Assembly (NCBI GenBank): GCA_001708385.1
Contig: CP012388.1
Location: 930,001 to 994,000, forward strand
Direction of reading: 5' to 3'
DNA: 64,000 nucleotides
Source of the DNA: Flavobacterium psychrophilum
Lineage (GTDB): Bacteria > Bacteroidota > Bacteroidia > Flavobacteriales > Flavobacteriaceae
In this document: piece by piece, positions 35,381 to 43,885 of the stretch
Numbering within the stretch: position 1 is the first letter of the stretch
Layout of the letters: each line of letters opens with the position of its first letter
Position numbers and translations under genes: made by a program
The notes under the pieces: model-generated
What the model was told of the DNA's origin: nothing
What the model saw: the letters and a program-made list of their open reading frames with translations, nothing else
Databases searched by the model: none

Positions 35381-36052
35381 ATGACCAAAGCGCAAAAGGT
35401 ACAGTTCGTAATGGACACCCTTGACGAAATATACCCAACTATCCCTATCCCTTTAGATCATAAAGACCCTTACACATTGTTGATTGCCGTACTAATGAGC
35501 GCCCAGAGTACCGACGTTCGTGTGAACCAAATTACACCACTGTTATTTGCAAAAGCAGATAATCCATACGATATGGTAAAGCTGACAGTAGAAGAAATAA
35601 GGGAAATTATAAAACCGGTTGGGCTTTCTCCGATGAAGGCCAAAGGCATACACGGACTTTCGGAAATATTAATAGATAAGCATAACGGAGAGGTTCCGCA
35701 GAGCTTTGAAGCTTTGGAAGAACTGCCTGCTGTAGGTCATAAAACGGCAAGTGTGGTAATGAGTCAGGCATTTGGCGTACCGGCATTTCCCGTAGATACC
35801 CATATTCACAGACTAATGTACCGCTGGGGATTTACCAATGGTAAAAATGTAGTGCAGACCGAAAAAGATGCTAAACGTTTATTTCCGGAGGAAAAATGGA
35901 ATGAACTTCACCTACAGATCATCTGGTACGGACGCGAATACTCTCCTGCGCGGGGCTGGGATCTTAAAAAAGACATCATCACCGCAACTATAGGACGAAA
36001 GTCGGTACTTGAAGAATATGAAAATAAAGTGCATAAAAAAACCTCCCGTTAA
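35381..36052 (+). CDS. nth: Endonuclease III-type DNA glycosylase/AP lyase lacking the Fe-S cysteines
   Basis: A 223-residue HhH-GPD glycosylase for oxidised pyrimidines in base-excision repair. The helix-hairpin-helix LPAVGHKTASVV carries the catalytic Lys121, and PVDTHIHRL the catalytic Asp139, so activity is expected. The C-terminal region, which in E. coli Nth holds four cysteines of a [4Fe-4S] cluster, reads WYGREYSPARGWDLKKDI here and contains none; the whole protein has no Cys. The cluster is therefore absent. It has its own consensus promoter, and its terminator overlaps the stop codon. Confidence 0.92.
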   Translation: MTKAQKVQFVMDTLDEIYPTIPIPLDHKDPYTLLIAVLMSAQSTDVRVNQITPLLFAKADNPYDMVKLTVEEIREIIKPVGLSPMKAKGIHGLSEILIDKHNGEVPQSFEALEELPAVGHKTASVVMSQAFGVPAFPVDTHIHRLMYRWGFTNGKNVVQTEKDAKRLFPEEKWNELHLQIIWYGREYSPARGWDLKKDIITATIGRKSVLEEYENKVHKKTSR

Positions 36053-36068
36053 TTGACGGGAGGTTTTT
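36036..36068 (+). terminator. Terminator overlapping the nth coding end, stop codon in the loop
   Basis: AAAAACCTCCCGT pairs with ACGGGAGGTTTTT. The six-base loop TAATTG begins with the nth TAA (36050-36052). The left arm encodes the last residues of Nth, and the minus-strand neighbour ends at 36071, so the hairpin may serve both. Confidence 0.85.
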
Positions 36069-36070
36069 CT

Positions 36071-36214
36071 TTAATTAGCAATATTCTCGTATGTTCCGTT
36101 AGACGTTTTAACTACTTTCAATGCTTTAGAGTAGCTAAGAATAAAATCTATAGTTTCTTTTTTTGGTAACATTTGCGGAACTGCTAATTTCTTTTTAGAG
36201 TAAAGTTTTGCCAT
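36071..36214 (-). CDS. Small conserved-looking protein downstream of an ECF sigma factor
   Basis: A 47-residue basic protein beginning MAKLYSKKKLAVPQMLPKKE and continuing ILSYSKALKVVKT. There is no signal or membrane segment. A longer reading from 36259 is possible, but the shorter start gives the compact Lys-rich N-terminus. It lies 51 bp after the sigma factor gene on the same strand, so cotranscription is likely. I recall similar short ORFs next to this sigma factor in other Flavobacterium genomes, but its function is unknown to me. Confidence 0.6.
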   Translation of the reverse strand: MAKLYSKKKLAVPQMLPKKETIDFILSYSKALKVVKTSNGTYENIAN

Positions 36215-36265
36215 GAATAGATTGTTATGTTTTCTATACAACGCAAAGCAGCAAGGCAATATTGT

Positions 36266-36850
36266 TTAATTCGTCAAAATTATTTTATTTTTTTCTATAA
36301 CTTTTCTCAGGTTCATAAGGGCATACCTCATCCTCCCAAGAGCTGTGTTGATGCTAACCCCAGTCATATCGGCTATTTCCTTAAAACTAAGATCCTGGTA
36401 AATTCTCATTTGCAGCACTTCTTTCTGGTCATCCGGAAGTTCTTCAATAAGCCTTTGCAGGTCGCTTTCAACCTGTTCTGTAATTATCCTGTTCTCAATA
36501 TTCGGGCTATTATCGGTCATGATAGAAAATATAGAAAACTCTTCCGTTTCGCGGAACATTGGCATTTTCTTGTTTCTCCTGAAATGGTCTACTATAAGGT
36601 TGTGCGAAATACGCATTACCCACGGCAGGAATTTACCCTCCTCGTTATATGAGTTTGACTTTAGTGTTTTTATCACTTTAATAAAAGTATCCTGGAAGAT
36701 ATCGTCAGCAATATCCCTGTCAGTTACCTTAGAATAGATAAAACCGTAAATTTTTGATTGGTGTCTGGTAATTAATACAGAAAGAGAGTTTTCGTCTCCA
36801 TCTACATAGTTTTTAACCAGAACAGCGTCGGGGATTACAACATTAGCCAT
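36266..36850 (-). CDS. ECF-type RNA polymerase sigma factor
   Basis: A 194-residue sigma factor with region 2 (LITRHQSKIYGFIYSKV, DIADDIFQDTFIKVIKTL, FLPWVMRISHNLIVDHFRR; about 25-95) and region 4 (ELPDDQKEVLQMRIYQDLSF and KEIADMTGVSINTALGRMRY; about 135-185). No anti-sigma gene adjoins, unlike the second sigma gene at 60719. A -7 box at 36965-36972 implies a leader of about 110 nt. The targets are unknown; constitutive or stress roles are both possible. Confidence 0.92.
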   Translation of the reverse strand: MANVVIPDAVLVKNYVDGDENSLSVLITRHQSKIYGFIYSKVTDRDIADDIFQDTFIKVIKTLKSNSYNEEGKFLPWVMRISHNLIVDHFRRNKKMPMFRETEEFSIFSIMTDNSPNIENRIITEQVESDLQRLIEELPDDQKEVLQMRIYQDLSFKEIADMTGVSINTALGRMRYALMNLRKVIEKNKIILTN

Positions 36851-36964
36851 AGCAAATACTTTTTAAGTGTTTCTTGAATTTGGTTTCGATAAAACAGAAC
36901 TTTATAGGTTCTTTAAAAAGTATTTTTTTGTATAGGCGATGTTAATTTTGAATTAATTATAAGC

Positions 36965-36972
36965 CAAATATA
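36965..36972 (-). promoter_or_regulatory. -7 promoter box of the ECF sigma gene
   Basis: The minus strand reads TATATTTG, with a TTG complement at 36994-36996 (21-bp spacer). The rest of the 235-bp intergenic region is AT-rich with no other visible signal. Confidence 0.5.
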
Positions 36973-37085
36973 ATATAAATAAAATTTAAAATGCAATAGC
37001 TAATTTAAATTTTAACATAATTTGCACAATATATCGCCAAACTCAGCATATTCTGAAGTGTTTTGAGGATATCACAATAAGATTG

Positions 37086-37556
37086 TTAAACTATTCGTTC
37101 CCTGTGTTTTAGCTTATACAAAATTTTAGTAATCCTTTCCTTAACAGTTTCTTTACGTTTAGCAGAAAAAATATACTGTATGCAGGTACGCTGCTCCCAT
37201 TGCTTATAGCTTTTAAAGATCTCGAGTACATTTTCCTCTGCTAAGATCTGCTTAAAATCGTCAGGTATCTCGAAGACGCTATTATCTTTATATAATGTAA
37301 CATGCACATAATCGCTTTCCTCCTTGCCAATTGCTTTACGTATCTCAGCCTTAACCGCCATAATAAGATTTCCGTTACTATACGGCATAAGGCTCACACC
37401 ACTTATTTTATAACCATCAATCGTACCTTTAACCTTAACAGCACCAAAGGCAGCTTCTTTATCTTTCGCAATTTCAGGCAGGGCAACATACGTCCACCCG
37501 CCTTTTCCGGGAAAGCGTTCCAGTTGATATTCCTTATCGGTCAGTAACTCTTCCAC
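37086..37556 (-). CDS. DUF1905/YdeI-type protein
   Basis: A 156-residue cytoplasmic protein. Residues about 1-85 form the DUF1905 beta-barrel-like domain (GGWTYVALPEIAKDKEAAFG, VKVKGTIDGYKISGVSL), and a C-terminal helical YdeI/OmpD-associated segment (VFEIPDDFKQIL, QRTCIQYIFSAKRKETVKERI) follows. The start is GTG at 37554-37556. It shares its G with the TAG stop of the upstream gene (TAGTG), so translation is probably coupled. The function of this family is poorly known. Confidence 0.82.
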   Translation of the reverse strand: MEELLTDKEYQLERFPGKGGWTYVALPEIAKDKEAAFGAVKVKGTIDGYKISGVSLMPYSNGNLIMAVKAEIRKAIGKEESDYVHVTLYKDNSVFEIPDDFKQILAEENVLEIFKSYKQWEQRTCIQYIFSAKRKETVKERITKILYKLKHRERIV

Positions 37557-38809
37557 TATATAAAATCAAAATTAACAATACTGCCCATTTGCGAAATTCG
37601 TATAGTTCTTCCCATCACAAGCGCGCTGTTGTCCTCCGAATGCCCCGATGGAAACCCAAAGTACACCGGGCAGTTAAAATGTTCCAGAGTGATCTCCTGA
37701 TACGTTTTACCAAACGGAATGGTAGAATCTTTTATATCTATCATATCACCAACAATAACAGCTTTAAGGTTGACTAGTTTACCCGCTCTTTTAAGCGCTA
37801 TAAGCATACGGTCATAATGATATAGATACTCGTCAATATCCTCTATAAATAATATTTTATCAGTTGTATCAATATCCGATGCAGAACCAACAACCGCATA
37901 TAGTATAGATAGGTTACCTCCTACTAGCGTGCCTTCAACAGTACCGCCTGCCCTGTTTTCAGGCTGAGCCGGAATACTATAATTCAGGCTTTCGCCGAAA
38001 AGTGCTGTTCTTATCGTCGCAGAAGATTCCGCGTTGCTTTTCGGTATCCCCTGTAACATAACGGAATGTAAAGATTGTATTCCAAAATTATGCACGTGGC
38101 AGTGCAGCAGCGTAATATCGCTATAGCCAACCAGCCATTTAGGTTTGGCTTTAAGTGCCGTCCAGTCAATACTATCTATTATACGTAACGTACCGTAGCC
38201 GCCTTTTGTAAAAAAGATAGCCTTTATAGACGTATCATCCAGCATTTTCTGAAGATCGGCGAGACGTTGTTCATCTGTTCCCGCAAGGAAACCATCGGTT
38301 TTAAAGGCGTTTCGCCCCAATACAGGTTCCAGCCCCCAGCTTTTAAGCAGGGCAAGTCCGTCGTTTATTTCGTGCGGCTCACAACGTTTTGCTGTACTTA
38401 CAATACCGACCTTATCGCCGGGTGAAACGTATGGTGGTGTAATATACTTATACGTTTCCTCTAAAATTTGAGAGTCGCTTTTCTGCTTAATTTTGATAAT
38501 TGCGGTGAATGGCGCATATTCATTATTGTATTTTCGTTTGCCCTTTACAACTAAAGAATCTACATAATAAATAAAATAGTCGCTACTCAAAAAATCTACA
38601 GGCAGGTTATTTTTATTTTCTAGTAGCAATGATAAAAGAGGCCCTTCAGAACGACCATATCCAATCACAGCCTCACATTCGCCCGCGACTTGATGGTATT
38701 TATTATTGATATCATATTCACAATAAAATTGCCCTTGGGCATTAATATTATTTTCATTTGTAAACAACAATATAACTTCGTCCGGAAAAGGAGGACCATT
38801 TTCTGCCAT
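37556..38809 (-). CDS. LD-carboxypeptidase (peptidase S66) with an unusual N-terminal extension
   Basis: A 417-residue protein. Residues about 125-417 are a complete S66 LD-carboxypeptidase, which trims murein tetrapeptides during cell-wall recycling. It starts at TPPYVSPGDKVGIVSTAKR, with the nucleophile Ser in GYSDITLLH, the Glu in FIEDIDEYLYHYDRML and the His in FPSGHSEDN. Residues 1-118 form an extra beta-rich domain (QGQFYCEYDINNKYHQVAG, SSDYFIYYVDSLVVKGKRK) that I do not recognise and that S66 enzymes normally lack; no Met lies at the junction. There is no signal peptide, as for cytoplasmic LdcA. It is coupled to the DUF1905 gene downstream. Confidence 0.85.
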   Translation of the reverse strand: MAENGPPFPDEVILLFTNENNINAQGQFYCEYDINNKYHQVAGECEAVIGYGRSEGPLLSLLLENKNNLPVDFLSSDYFIYYVDSLVVKGKRKYNNEYAPFTAIIKIKQKSDSQILEETYKYITPPYVSPGDKVGIVSTAKRCEPHEINDGLALLKSWGLEPVLGRNAFKTDGFLAGTDEQRLADLQKMLDDTSIKAIFFTKGGYGTLRIIDSIDWTALKAKPKWLVGYSDITLLHCHVHNFGIQSLHSVMLQGIPKSNAESSATIRTALFGESLNYSIPAQPENRAGGTVEGTLVGGNLSILYAVVGSASDIDTTDKILFIEDIDEYLYHYDRMLIALKRAGKLVNLKAVIVGDMIDIKDSTIPFGKTYQEITLEHFNCPVYFGFPSGHSEDNSALVMGRTIRISQMGSIVNFDFI

Positions 38810-38910
38810 AATAATTTATTGAAAAGGTTAAGAAGTAAATATATAATTTTCCTTTCAAAAAAGAAGTATTCCGTTTCATTTCCCTTAACAAAATTGTGCC
38901 TGTAAATCCG

Positions 38911-38918
38911 TATCTTTG
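38911..38918 (+). promoter_or_regulatory. -7 promoter box of uvrA
   Basis: TATCTTTG, an exact TAnnTTTG match, lies 17 bp before the ATG at 38936. A TTG at 38894-38896 is 14 bp upstream, shorter than ideal. Confidence 0.5.
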
Positions 38919-38935
38919 CCTATTCAATTTTTGCC

Positions 38936-41725
38936 ATGATAAAGACCGATTTTTCTAAACTAGAGCCTAAGAAAAACATACTTATAAAAGGTGCGCAGCT
39001 GCACAACCTCAAGAACATAGACGTAGCCATTCCGCGTAATAAGCTGGTGGTGGTTACCGGGCTTTCGGGTTCGGGTAAGTCGAGCCTTGCGTTCGACACC
39101 CTCTATGCCGAAGGACAGCGCCGCTATGTAGAGAGTTTATCGAGCTACGCGCGCCAGTTCCTTGGCCGTCTTGATAAGCCAAAGGTGGAATATATTAAAG
39201 GTATTGCACCTGCTATTGCTATTGAGCAGAAGGTAAATACTACCAATGCCCGTTCTACCGTAGGCACAAGCACCGAGATCTACGACTACATGAAGTTGCT
39301 TTTTGCGCGCATTGGTCGCACCTACTCGCCTGTTTCCGGACGTGAGGTGAAAAAACATACCGTTACCGATGTTATGAACGAAGTAAAATCGTTTGAAGCT
39401 GACAGTCGTTGGTTATTACTTTCGCCTGTACATATCGAAAAAGGCCGTACGTTGGACGAAAAACTAGGCGTATTATTACAACAGGGTTTTGCGCGTGTTC
39501 TGGTAGATAACGAAACCATGCGCCTTGACGAACTTCCTGGGGCTGACCTTGCCAACAAAGAAGTACTATTGATTGTTGACCGTTTGGTGGTGAAGGATGA
39601 AGAAGAGTTCTTTAACCGTCTTGCGGATGCAGTTCAGACTGCTTTTTACGAAGGTAAAGGCGAATTGTACCTTCAGGATGTTGCAACGGGTAACCGATTT
39701 ACTTTCAGTAATAATTTTGAACTGGATGGTATTACCTTCCCAGAACCAAATGTACACCTTTTTAGCTTTAACAACCCTTATGGGGCGTGCCCTGCCTGCG
39801 AAGGTTATGGCAGCATCATAGGGATTGATGAAGAACTGGTTGTACCTAACACAGCGCTTTCTGTGTTTGAAAACGCTATTTATCCGTGGCGTGGCGAAAG
39901 CATGGGCTGGTACCGCGACCAGTTGGTAAACAGCGGACATAAATTCGACTTCCCCGTACATAAACCGTATTTCCAGCTTTCGGAAAAAGACAGGCAGTTG
40001 ATCTGGACAGGTAATAAATACTTTACCGGGCTTAACGTCTTTTTTGCTGAACTGGAAGAGAAAAACTATAAAATTCAGAACCGTGTAATGCTTTCACGCT
40101 ATCGCGGAAAAACCAAGTGTACTACATGTAAAGGCAAGCGACTTAGGCCTGAAACCAATTACATAAAAGTTGGCAATCATACGATATCTGACCTTGTTGA
40201 CCTCCCTATCAAAAACCTGGCGGAGTTCTTTAAACAGCTGGAACTGTCGGAATACGACCTTGCCGTTGCAAAACGCCTATTGGTAGAAATCAATAACCGC
40301 CTTAGCTTCCTTCAGGAAGTAGGGCTTGATTACCTTACGCTTAACCGTCGCTCGTCGACACTTTCAGGTGGTGAGTCGCAGCGTATTAACCTGGCTACAT
40401 CTATGGGCAGCAGCCTTGTAGGGTCGATGTACATTCTTGACGAACCGAGTATCGGGCTTCACCCTAAAGATACCGAAAGGCTTATTGATGTGCTTATCGG
40501 GCTTCGAAACCTTGGTAACACCGTTATTGTGGTAGAGCACGACGAAGACATCATGAAAAAAGCCGACATGATCATTGACATTGGTCCCGAAGCGGGTACC
40601 TATGGTGGTGAGCTTGTAGCACAGGGTACGTATGAGGAGATCCTAAAATCAGACTCGCTTACCGCTAAATACCTTAATGGTGACCTTGAGATCAGCGTTC
40701 CTAAAAAACGCCGTAAGTTCAAGAACCACATTGACGTTATAGGTGCACGCGAAAACAACCTTAAAAACATAGATGTTACTTTTCCGTTAGACTGCCTTAC
40801 CGTGATTACGGGTGTTTCGGGCAGTGGTAAGAGTACATTGGTTAAGAAAATATTATTCCCTGCCCTACAGAAAAAACTGGATGGCGTGGGCGAAAAAGCA
40901 GGACAGTTTACCGAACTGCAAGGCAGCTACGGACACATTAAACATATTGAATACGTAGACCAGAATCCTATTGGGCGTAGTTCGCGTTCTAATCCTGTTA
41001 CCTATATTAAAGCATACGATGATATCCGTGACTTGTTCTCGAAACAGAAACTTTCTCAGGTACGTGGTTACCAGAGCAAGCACTTCTCGTTTAACGTAGA
41101 TGGCGGACGCTGCGAAACCTGTAAAGGTGAAGGCGAAGTAACTATCGAGATGCAGTTTATGGCCGATGTTCACCTGGAGTGCGAAACCTGCAACGGTAAA
41201 CGCTTTAAAAAAGAGATACTTGAAGTAGCTTTTGAAGGCAAGAACATCGACGATATCCTTACCATGACCATTGATGATGCTGTGGCGTTCTTTGGCGAGC
41301 ACAAGCAGACTAAAATCACCACCAAATTACAGCCGCTACAGGATGTAGGTTTAGGATATGTGCAATTGGGTCAGTCGTCTTCTACCCTTTCAGGTGGTGA
41401 GGCGCAACGTATAAAACTGGCATCGTTCCTTGTTAAAGGCGCAACCAAAGAAAAAGCCTTATTTGTGTTTGATGAACCTACAACGGGTCTGCATTTCCAC
41501 GATATCAAAAAGCTTTTGGCTTCGTTTGAGGCACTTATCGATAAAGGACATTCTATTATTGTTATTGAGCATAACCTTGACCTTATAAAATGTGCTGACT
41601 ACATTATAGACATTGGGCCTGAAGGCGGAGAAAACGGCGGTCATTTAGTGGCTTTCGGTACACCGGAGGAAGTAGCTAAGAATCCTAAATCGGTTACCGG
41701 GGAATACCTTCGCGAAAAGCTGTAA
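38936..41725 (+). CDS. uvrA: UvrABC nucleotide-excision repair protein A
   Basis: The 929-residue DNA damage-recognition ATPase loads UvrB. It has two ABC modules: Walker A motifs GLSGSGKSS (about 42-50) and GVSGSGKST (about 625-634), and signature motifs [13 protein letters not shown] (about 475) and [13 protein letters not shown] (about 817). Zinc modules are visible as CPACEGYG with CTTCKGKRL, and CETCKGEGE with CETCNGKRF. The segment [18 protein letters not shown] is highly conserved. Length and motifs are complete. It is a single-gene unit with a downstream terminator behind a REP-like element. Confidence 0.97.
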   Translation: MIKTDFSKLEPKKNILIKGAQLHNLKNIDVAIPRNKLVVVTGLSGSGKSSLAFDTLYAEGQRRYVESLSSYARQFLGRLDKPKVEYIKGIAPAIAIEQKVNTTNARSTVGTSTEIYDYMKLLFARIGRTYSPVSGREVKKHTVTDVMNEVKSFEADSRWLLLSPVHIEKGRTLDEKLGVLLQQGFARVLVDNETMRLDELPGADLANKEVLLIVDRLVVKDEEEFFNRLADAVQTAFYEGKGELYLQDVATGNRFTFSNNFELDGITFPEPNVHLFSFNNPYGACPACEGYGSIIGIDEELVVPNTALSVFENAIYPWRGESMGWYRDQLVNSGHKFDFPVHKPYFQLSEKDRQLIWTGNKYFTGLNVFFAELEEKNYKIQNRVMLSRYRGKTKCTTCKGKRLRPETNYIKVGNHTISDLVDLPIKNLAEFFKQLELSEYDLAVAKRLLVEINNRLSFLQEVGLDYLTLNRRSSTLSGGESQRINLATSMGSSLVGSMYILDEPSIGLHPKDTERLIDVLIGLRNLGNTVIVVEHDEDIMKKADMIIDIGPEAGTYGGELVAQGTYEEILKSDSLTAKYLNGDLEISVPKKRRKFKNHIDVIGARENNLKNIDVTFPLDCLTVITGVSGSGKSTLVKKILFPALQKKLDGVGEKAGQFTELQGSYGHIKHIEYVDQNPIGRSSRSNPVTYIKAYDDIRDLFSKQKLSQVRGYQSKHFSFNVDGGRCETCKGEGEVTIEMQFMADVHLECETCNGKRFKKEILEVAFEGKNIDDILTMTIDDAVAFFGEHKQTKITTKLQPLQDVGLGYVQLGQSSSTLSGGEAQRIKLASFLVKGATKEKALFVFDEPTTGLHFHDIKKLLASFEALIDKGHSIIVIEHNLDLIKCADYIIDIGPEGGENGGHLVAFGTPEEVAKNPKSVTGEYLREKL

Positions 41726-41748
41726 TTAGCTGTCGGAGTTATACGTTC

Positions 41749-41790
41749 TGCCATTTCAACCGGAATGAAATGGAGTGGAGAAATCTCTAT
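41749..41790. repeat. REP-like palindromic element after uvrA
   Basis: CCATTTCA (41751-41758) and TGAAATGG (41766-41773) form a hairpin with a seven-base loop, followed by AGTGGAGAAATCTC. The block strongly resembles the short 'CATTTCGACCGGA...GGAGAAATCTC' intergenic repeats that I know to be widespread in Bacteroidota genomes. It lies in a 227-bp non-coding gap and has no coding potential. Confidence 0.6.
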
Positions 41791-41857
41791 TGAAAAACAA
41801 ATAACCCTGATTCACTACACTGCTATCATGCTGATGCTCGAAGCATCTAAAATATAC

Positions 41858-41893
41858 AAAGCCTCATTCTTAGTTGGATGGGCTTTTTTATTG
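41858..41893 (+). terminator. Probable intrinsic terminator of uvrA
   Basis: AAAGCC-T-CAT pairs with ATGGGCTTT (single bulged T), and the right arm runs into TTTTTTA. It lies 130 bp beyond the uvrA stop, after the REP-like hairpin. Confidence 0.65.
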
Positions 41894-41952
41894 AATCTAA
41901 TTGTAGGATAAATTTGAAATCCGTTAATTTGGTCAGTCAATTAAATAATTAG

Positions 41953-42420
41953 ATGTTTACACATTTCCCTAAACATATTAGTAAGTTTCCTAAGCAAATT
42001 ATTATATATCGATCGAAAGACCTATTATATCGTAAACTTTACGGTGGATTTATGTTAATAAGTTTATGTATATTTCTTATAATCTTAGTTCCGACATTCT
42101 TCTTTATAATCATATGTCCTACTGTTATAATATTGATAGTCCACCACATTATATCGACGATTAAAACTTTTAAAAAAAATCCGGTTTTTTTAAAAGTAGA
42201 TAACCAAGGACTTTACAAAGGTAAAAAATTCATCCCTTGGAATCATATCCAAAAATACGAATTATCTTATGATGGTTCCGTTTCAAGATTCGCATCATAT
42301 TCATATTTGGTACTTCACGCCCCTGGAAAGAAAACAAAAATTGTTCTTAATATGGATATAAGTACTCAAAAATTGATTTACATCTTAAAAACTTATAAAC
42401 AAATAAACGCTGATCTGTAG
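41953..42420 (+). CDS. Two-TM membrane protein with PH-like C-terminal domain (STM3941-like)
   Basis: The 155-residue product has two closely spaced hydrophobic helices (about 33-72) after a basic N-terminus, then a cytosolic beta-rich domain with DNQGLYKGKKFIPWNHIQKY (about 88-107). That motif is typical of the small STM3941/YcxB-like (bPH-type) membrane proteins often found near toxin-immunity genes. Lower GC than the housekeeping genes around it suggests accessory DNA. The function is unknown. Confidence 0.65.
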   Translation: MFTHFPKHISKFPKQIIIYRSKDLLYRKLYGGFMLISLCIFLIILVPTFFFIIICPTVIILIVHHIISTIKTFKKNPVFLKVDNQGLYKGKKFIPWNHIQKYELSYDGSVSRFASYSYLVLHAPGKKTKIVLNMDISTQKLIYILKTYKQINADL

Positions 42421-42466
42421 AATCATCATAGTCAATAAGTTTTACAAGTAGAATGAACATCCCGCT

Positions 42467-42492
42467 CGTACCTAGTTTGAGTTGAACACAAG
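42467..42492 (+). repeat. Diverged repeat copy 1 flanking the SMI1/KNR4 gene
   Basis: This 26-base stretch (core GTACC.AGT.TGAGTT) matches 43055-43080 at 21 of 26 positions, and all five differences are transitions. The two copies bracket the SMI1/KNR4 gene at 42514-43023. Confidence 0.5.
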
Positions 42493-42513
42493 TAAAGAAT
42501 ACGTTAATATCCT

Positions 42514-43023
42514 ATGAAAAAACTATTATCAGATATTTCGATACTCTCCATACAGCTTGGAGAATCAGAATTTGCTACAGATTTTCAGAAAGAAAATAAA
42601 TGGCTGGGATTTGATCCTGCTTCTGAAGAAGAGATTGAAGCAGCAGAAAAAAGACTAAATATTTATTTCCCTGAAGATTATAAAAATTTTCTAAGAATTA
42701 CAAATGGCTTTACGGCACCAAATATAGTTGAGACGTCCTTTGCCAAAATTGAAGACGTTGATTATTTGGAAAAATTAGATCCCGAACTAATTCAAATATG
42801 GGGTAGCCATGAAGAGCTGGAAAACGATACCTATTTACTTAAAAAAAGTATATTAATTGCAGGAATACATGAAGAGCAATATTTCTTACTTGTACCTCCA
42901 AATGAAAAAAGTGACAAATGGCGCTACCTAAAGTTCGCCGCCTGGTATCCAGGAATAGATGAACAAACCGACTTAGAAACTTATTTTAACGATGTCTTAC
43001 AATTCATTGAAGAAAATAAATAA
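42514..43023 (+). CDS. SMI1/KNR4 (SUKH) family protein, immunity-type
   Basis: A 169-residue cytoplasmic protein with the SUKH signature ASEEEIEAAEKRLNIYFPED followed by YKNFLRITNGF (about 36-67), and EQYFLLVPP and KYLKFAAW-like strands further on. SUKH proteins are the most common immunity partners of polymorphic (contact-dependent or Rhs-type) toxins, and some act alone as housekeeping binding proteins. No toxin gene adjoins, so this may be an orphan immunity gene. It is flanked by a diverged 26-bp repeat, and the DNA is more AT-rich than uvrA. Confidence 0.85.
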   Translation: MKKLLSDISILSIQLGESEFATDFQKENKWLGFDPASEEEIEAAEKRLNIYFPEDYKNFLRITNGFTAPNIVETSFAKIEDVDYLEKLDPELIQIWGSHEELENDTYLLKKSILIAGIHEEQYFLLVPPNEKSDKWRYLKFAAWYPGIDEQTDLETYFNDVLQFIEENK

Positions 43024-43035
43024 GTTATTTCTTCC

Positions 43036-43098
43036 GCTGGTGCGGCATATGGATCGTACCCAGTCTGAGTTAGACACGAGACAGAGCCTCGCGCCAGC
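43036..43098. repeat. GC-rich structured element between the SUKH and J-domain genes
   Basis: GCTGGTGCG (43036-43044) and CGCGCCAGC (43090-43098) form an imperfect inverted repeat bounding about 63 bp. Inside is a small hairpin GTCT-GAGTT-AGAC (43063-43075) and repeat copy 2 (43055-43080). Its high GC contrasts with the AT-rich surroundings. It is followed by ACCCG.AACCCGCAACCCGCAA-like short tandem units. It could be a REP/MITE-type repeat or a relic of a deleted gene. Confidence 0.5.
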
Positions 43099-43197
43099 CT
43101 CATTCAAACCCGTAACCCGCAACCCGCAACTCAATAACTCCGCAAATCCGATAACTTAAATTTTTCCCTTATTTTTACGCTCCCAACGGTTGCCTAA

Positions 43198-43866
43198 ATG
43201 AAGGACTATTATAAAATACTTGGCGTTGCGCGCAATGCTACTCAGGAGGAAATAAAGAAGGTGTACAGGCAGCTGGCACTGCAATACCACCCTGACCGTA
43301 ATAATAGCGATATGGCGAGCGAGGAGCGTTTTAAGGAGATATCCGAATCGTATATTGTCCTTGGCGATGTGCCTAAACGAAATGCCTACGACTACGCCCA
43401 GGACAATAAGATCAGCTATCACGGCAAAAGTACTTCCGAACCCGGGCAGGCAACCCCCGTAACCTTCTTTACGCTGTTTAAACGCATTAAGACGAAAGTC
43501 CTCAATGCAGGCGGACATATTAACGAATACCGGCTGTTCACTGTTATGAACGACCTGCTATCTGATGAAACCATCCGCTTGCTGGTCAATGCCAATGATA
43601 TCGTAACCAACAATATGATACTGGACGAGATACTGGTTTCGGCTATATTCCTTACTGACGAATCACGTTTAATCATTCACGAAAAACTGCTAAAGCTTGC
43701 CGATGGTGATCCCCGGTTTATTGACAAAATAAGCGGTCTTACAAAACCCAGCGGTAAACGCATCAGTCAAAACACCGCCGGACACACTACAGAAAGCGAA
43801 GCAAACAAGCCTATTTTCTTTTTAATCATACTTTTGATTATACTTATTGTAATTTCGGTTCTGTAA
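43198..43866 (+). CDS. Tail-anchored J-domain protein
   Basis: The 222-residue protein has an N-terminal J domain (1-68) with [19 protein letters not shown] and the HPD motif at 31-33 that stimulates DnaK ATPase. The middle region (about 75-195) is helical with no zinc fingers or client-binding domain of DnaJ type. A single hydrophobic helix at the extreme C-terminus (about 203-222, [16 protein letters not shown]) would anchor it in the membrane with the J domain inside. It is therefore a specialised co-chaperone at the membrane. It is followed by a lipoprotein gene 19 bp downstream. Confidence 0.87.
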   Translation: MKDYYKILGVARNATQEEIKKVYRQLALQYHPDRNNSDMASEERFKEISESYIVLGDVPKRNAYDYAQDNKISYHGKSTSEPGQATPVTFFTLFKRIKTKVLNAGGHINEYRLFTVMNDLLSDETIRLLVNANDIVTNNMILDEILVSAIFLTDESRLIIHEKLLKLADGDPRFIDKISGLTKPSGKRISQNTAGHTTESEANKPIFFLIILLIILIVISVL

Positions 43867-43885
43867 TACAAATCACCATTCCATT

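Noticed and set aside
39566-39961. 131-codon minus-strand ORF within uvrA
   Set aside because: Antisense to a strongly conserved uvrA segment; compositional artefact.
43099-43140. Short tandem AACCCGC units considered as a CRISPR or VNTR array
   Set aside because: Only two or three imperfect 7-base units with no spacers; too short for either call.
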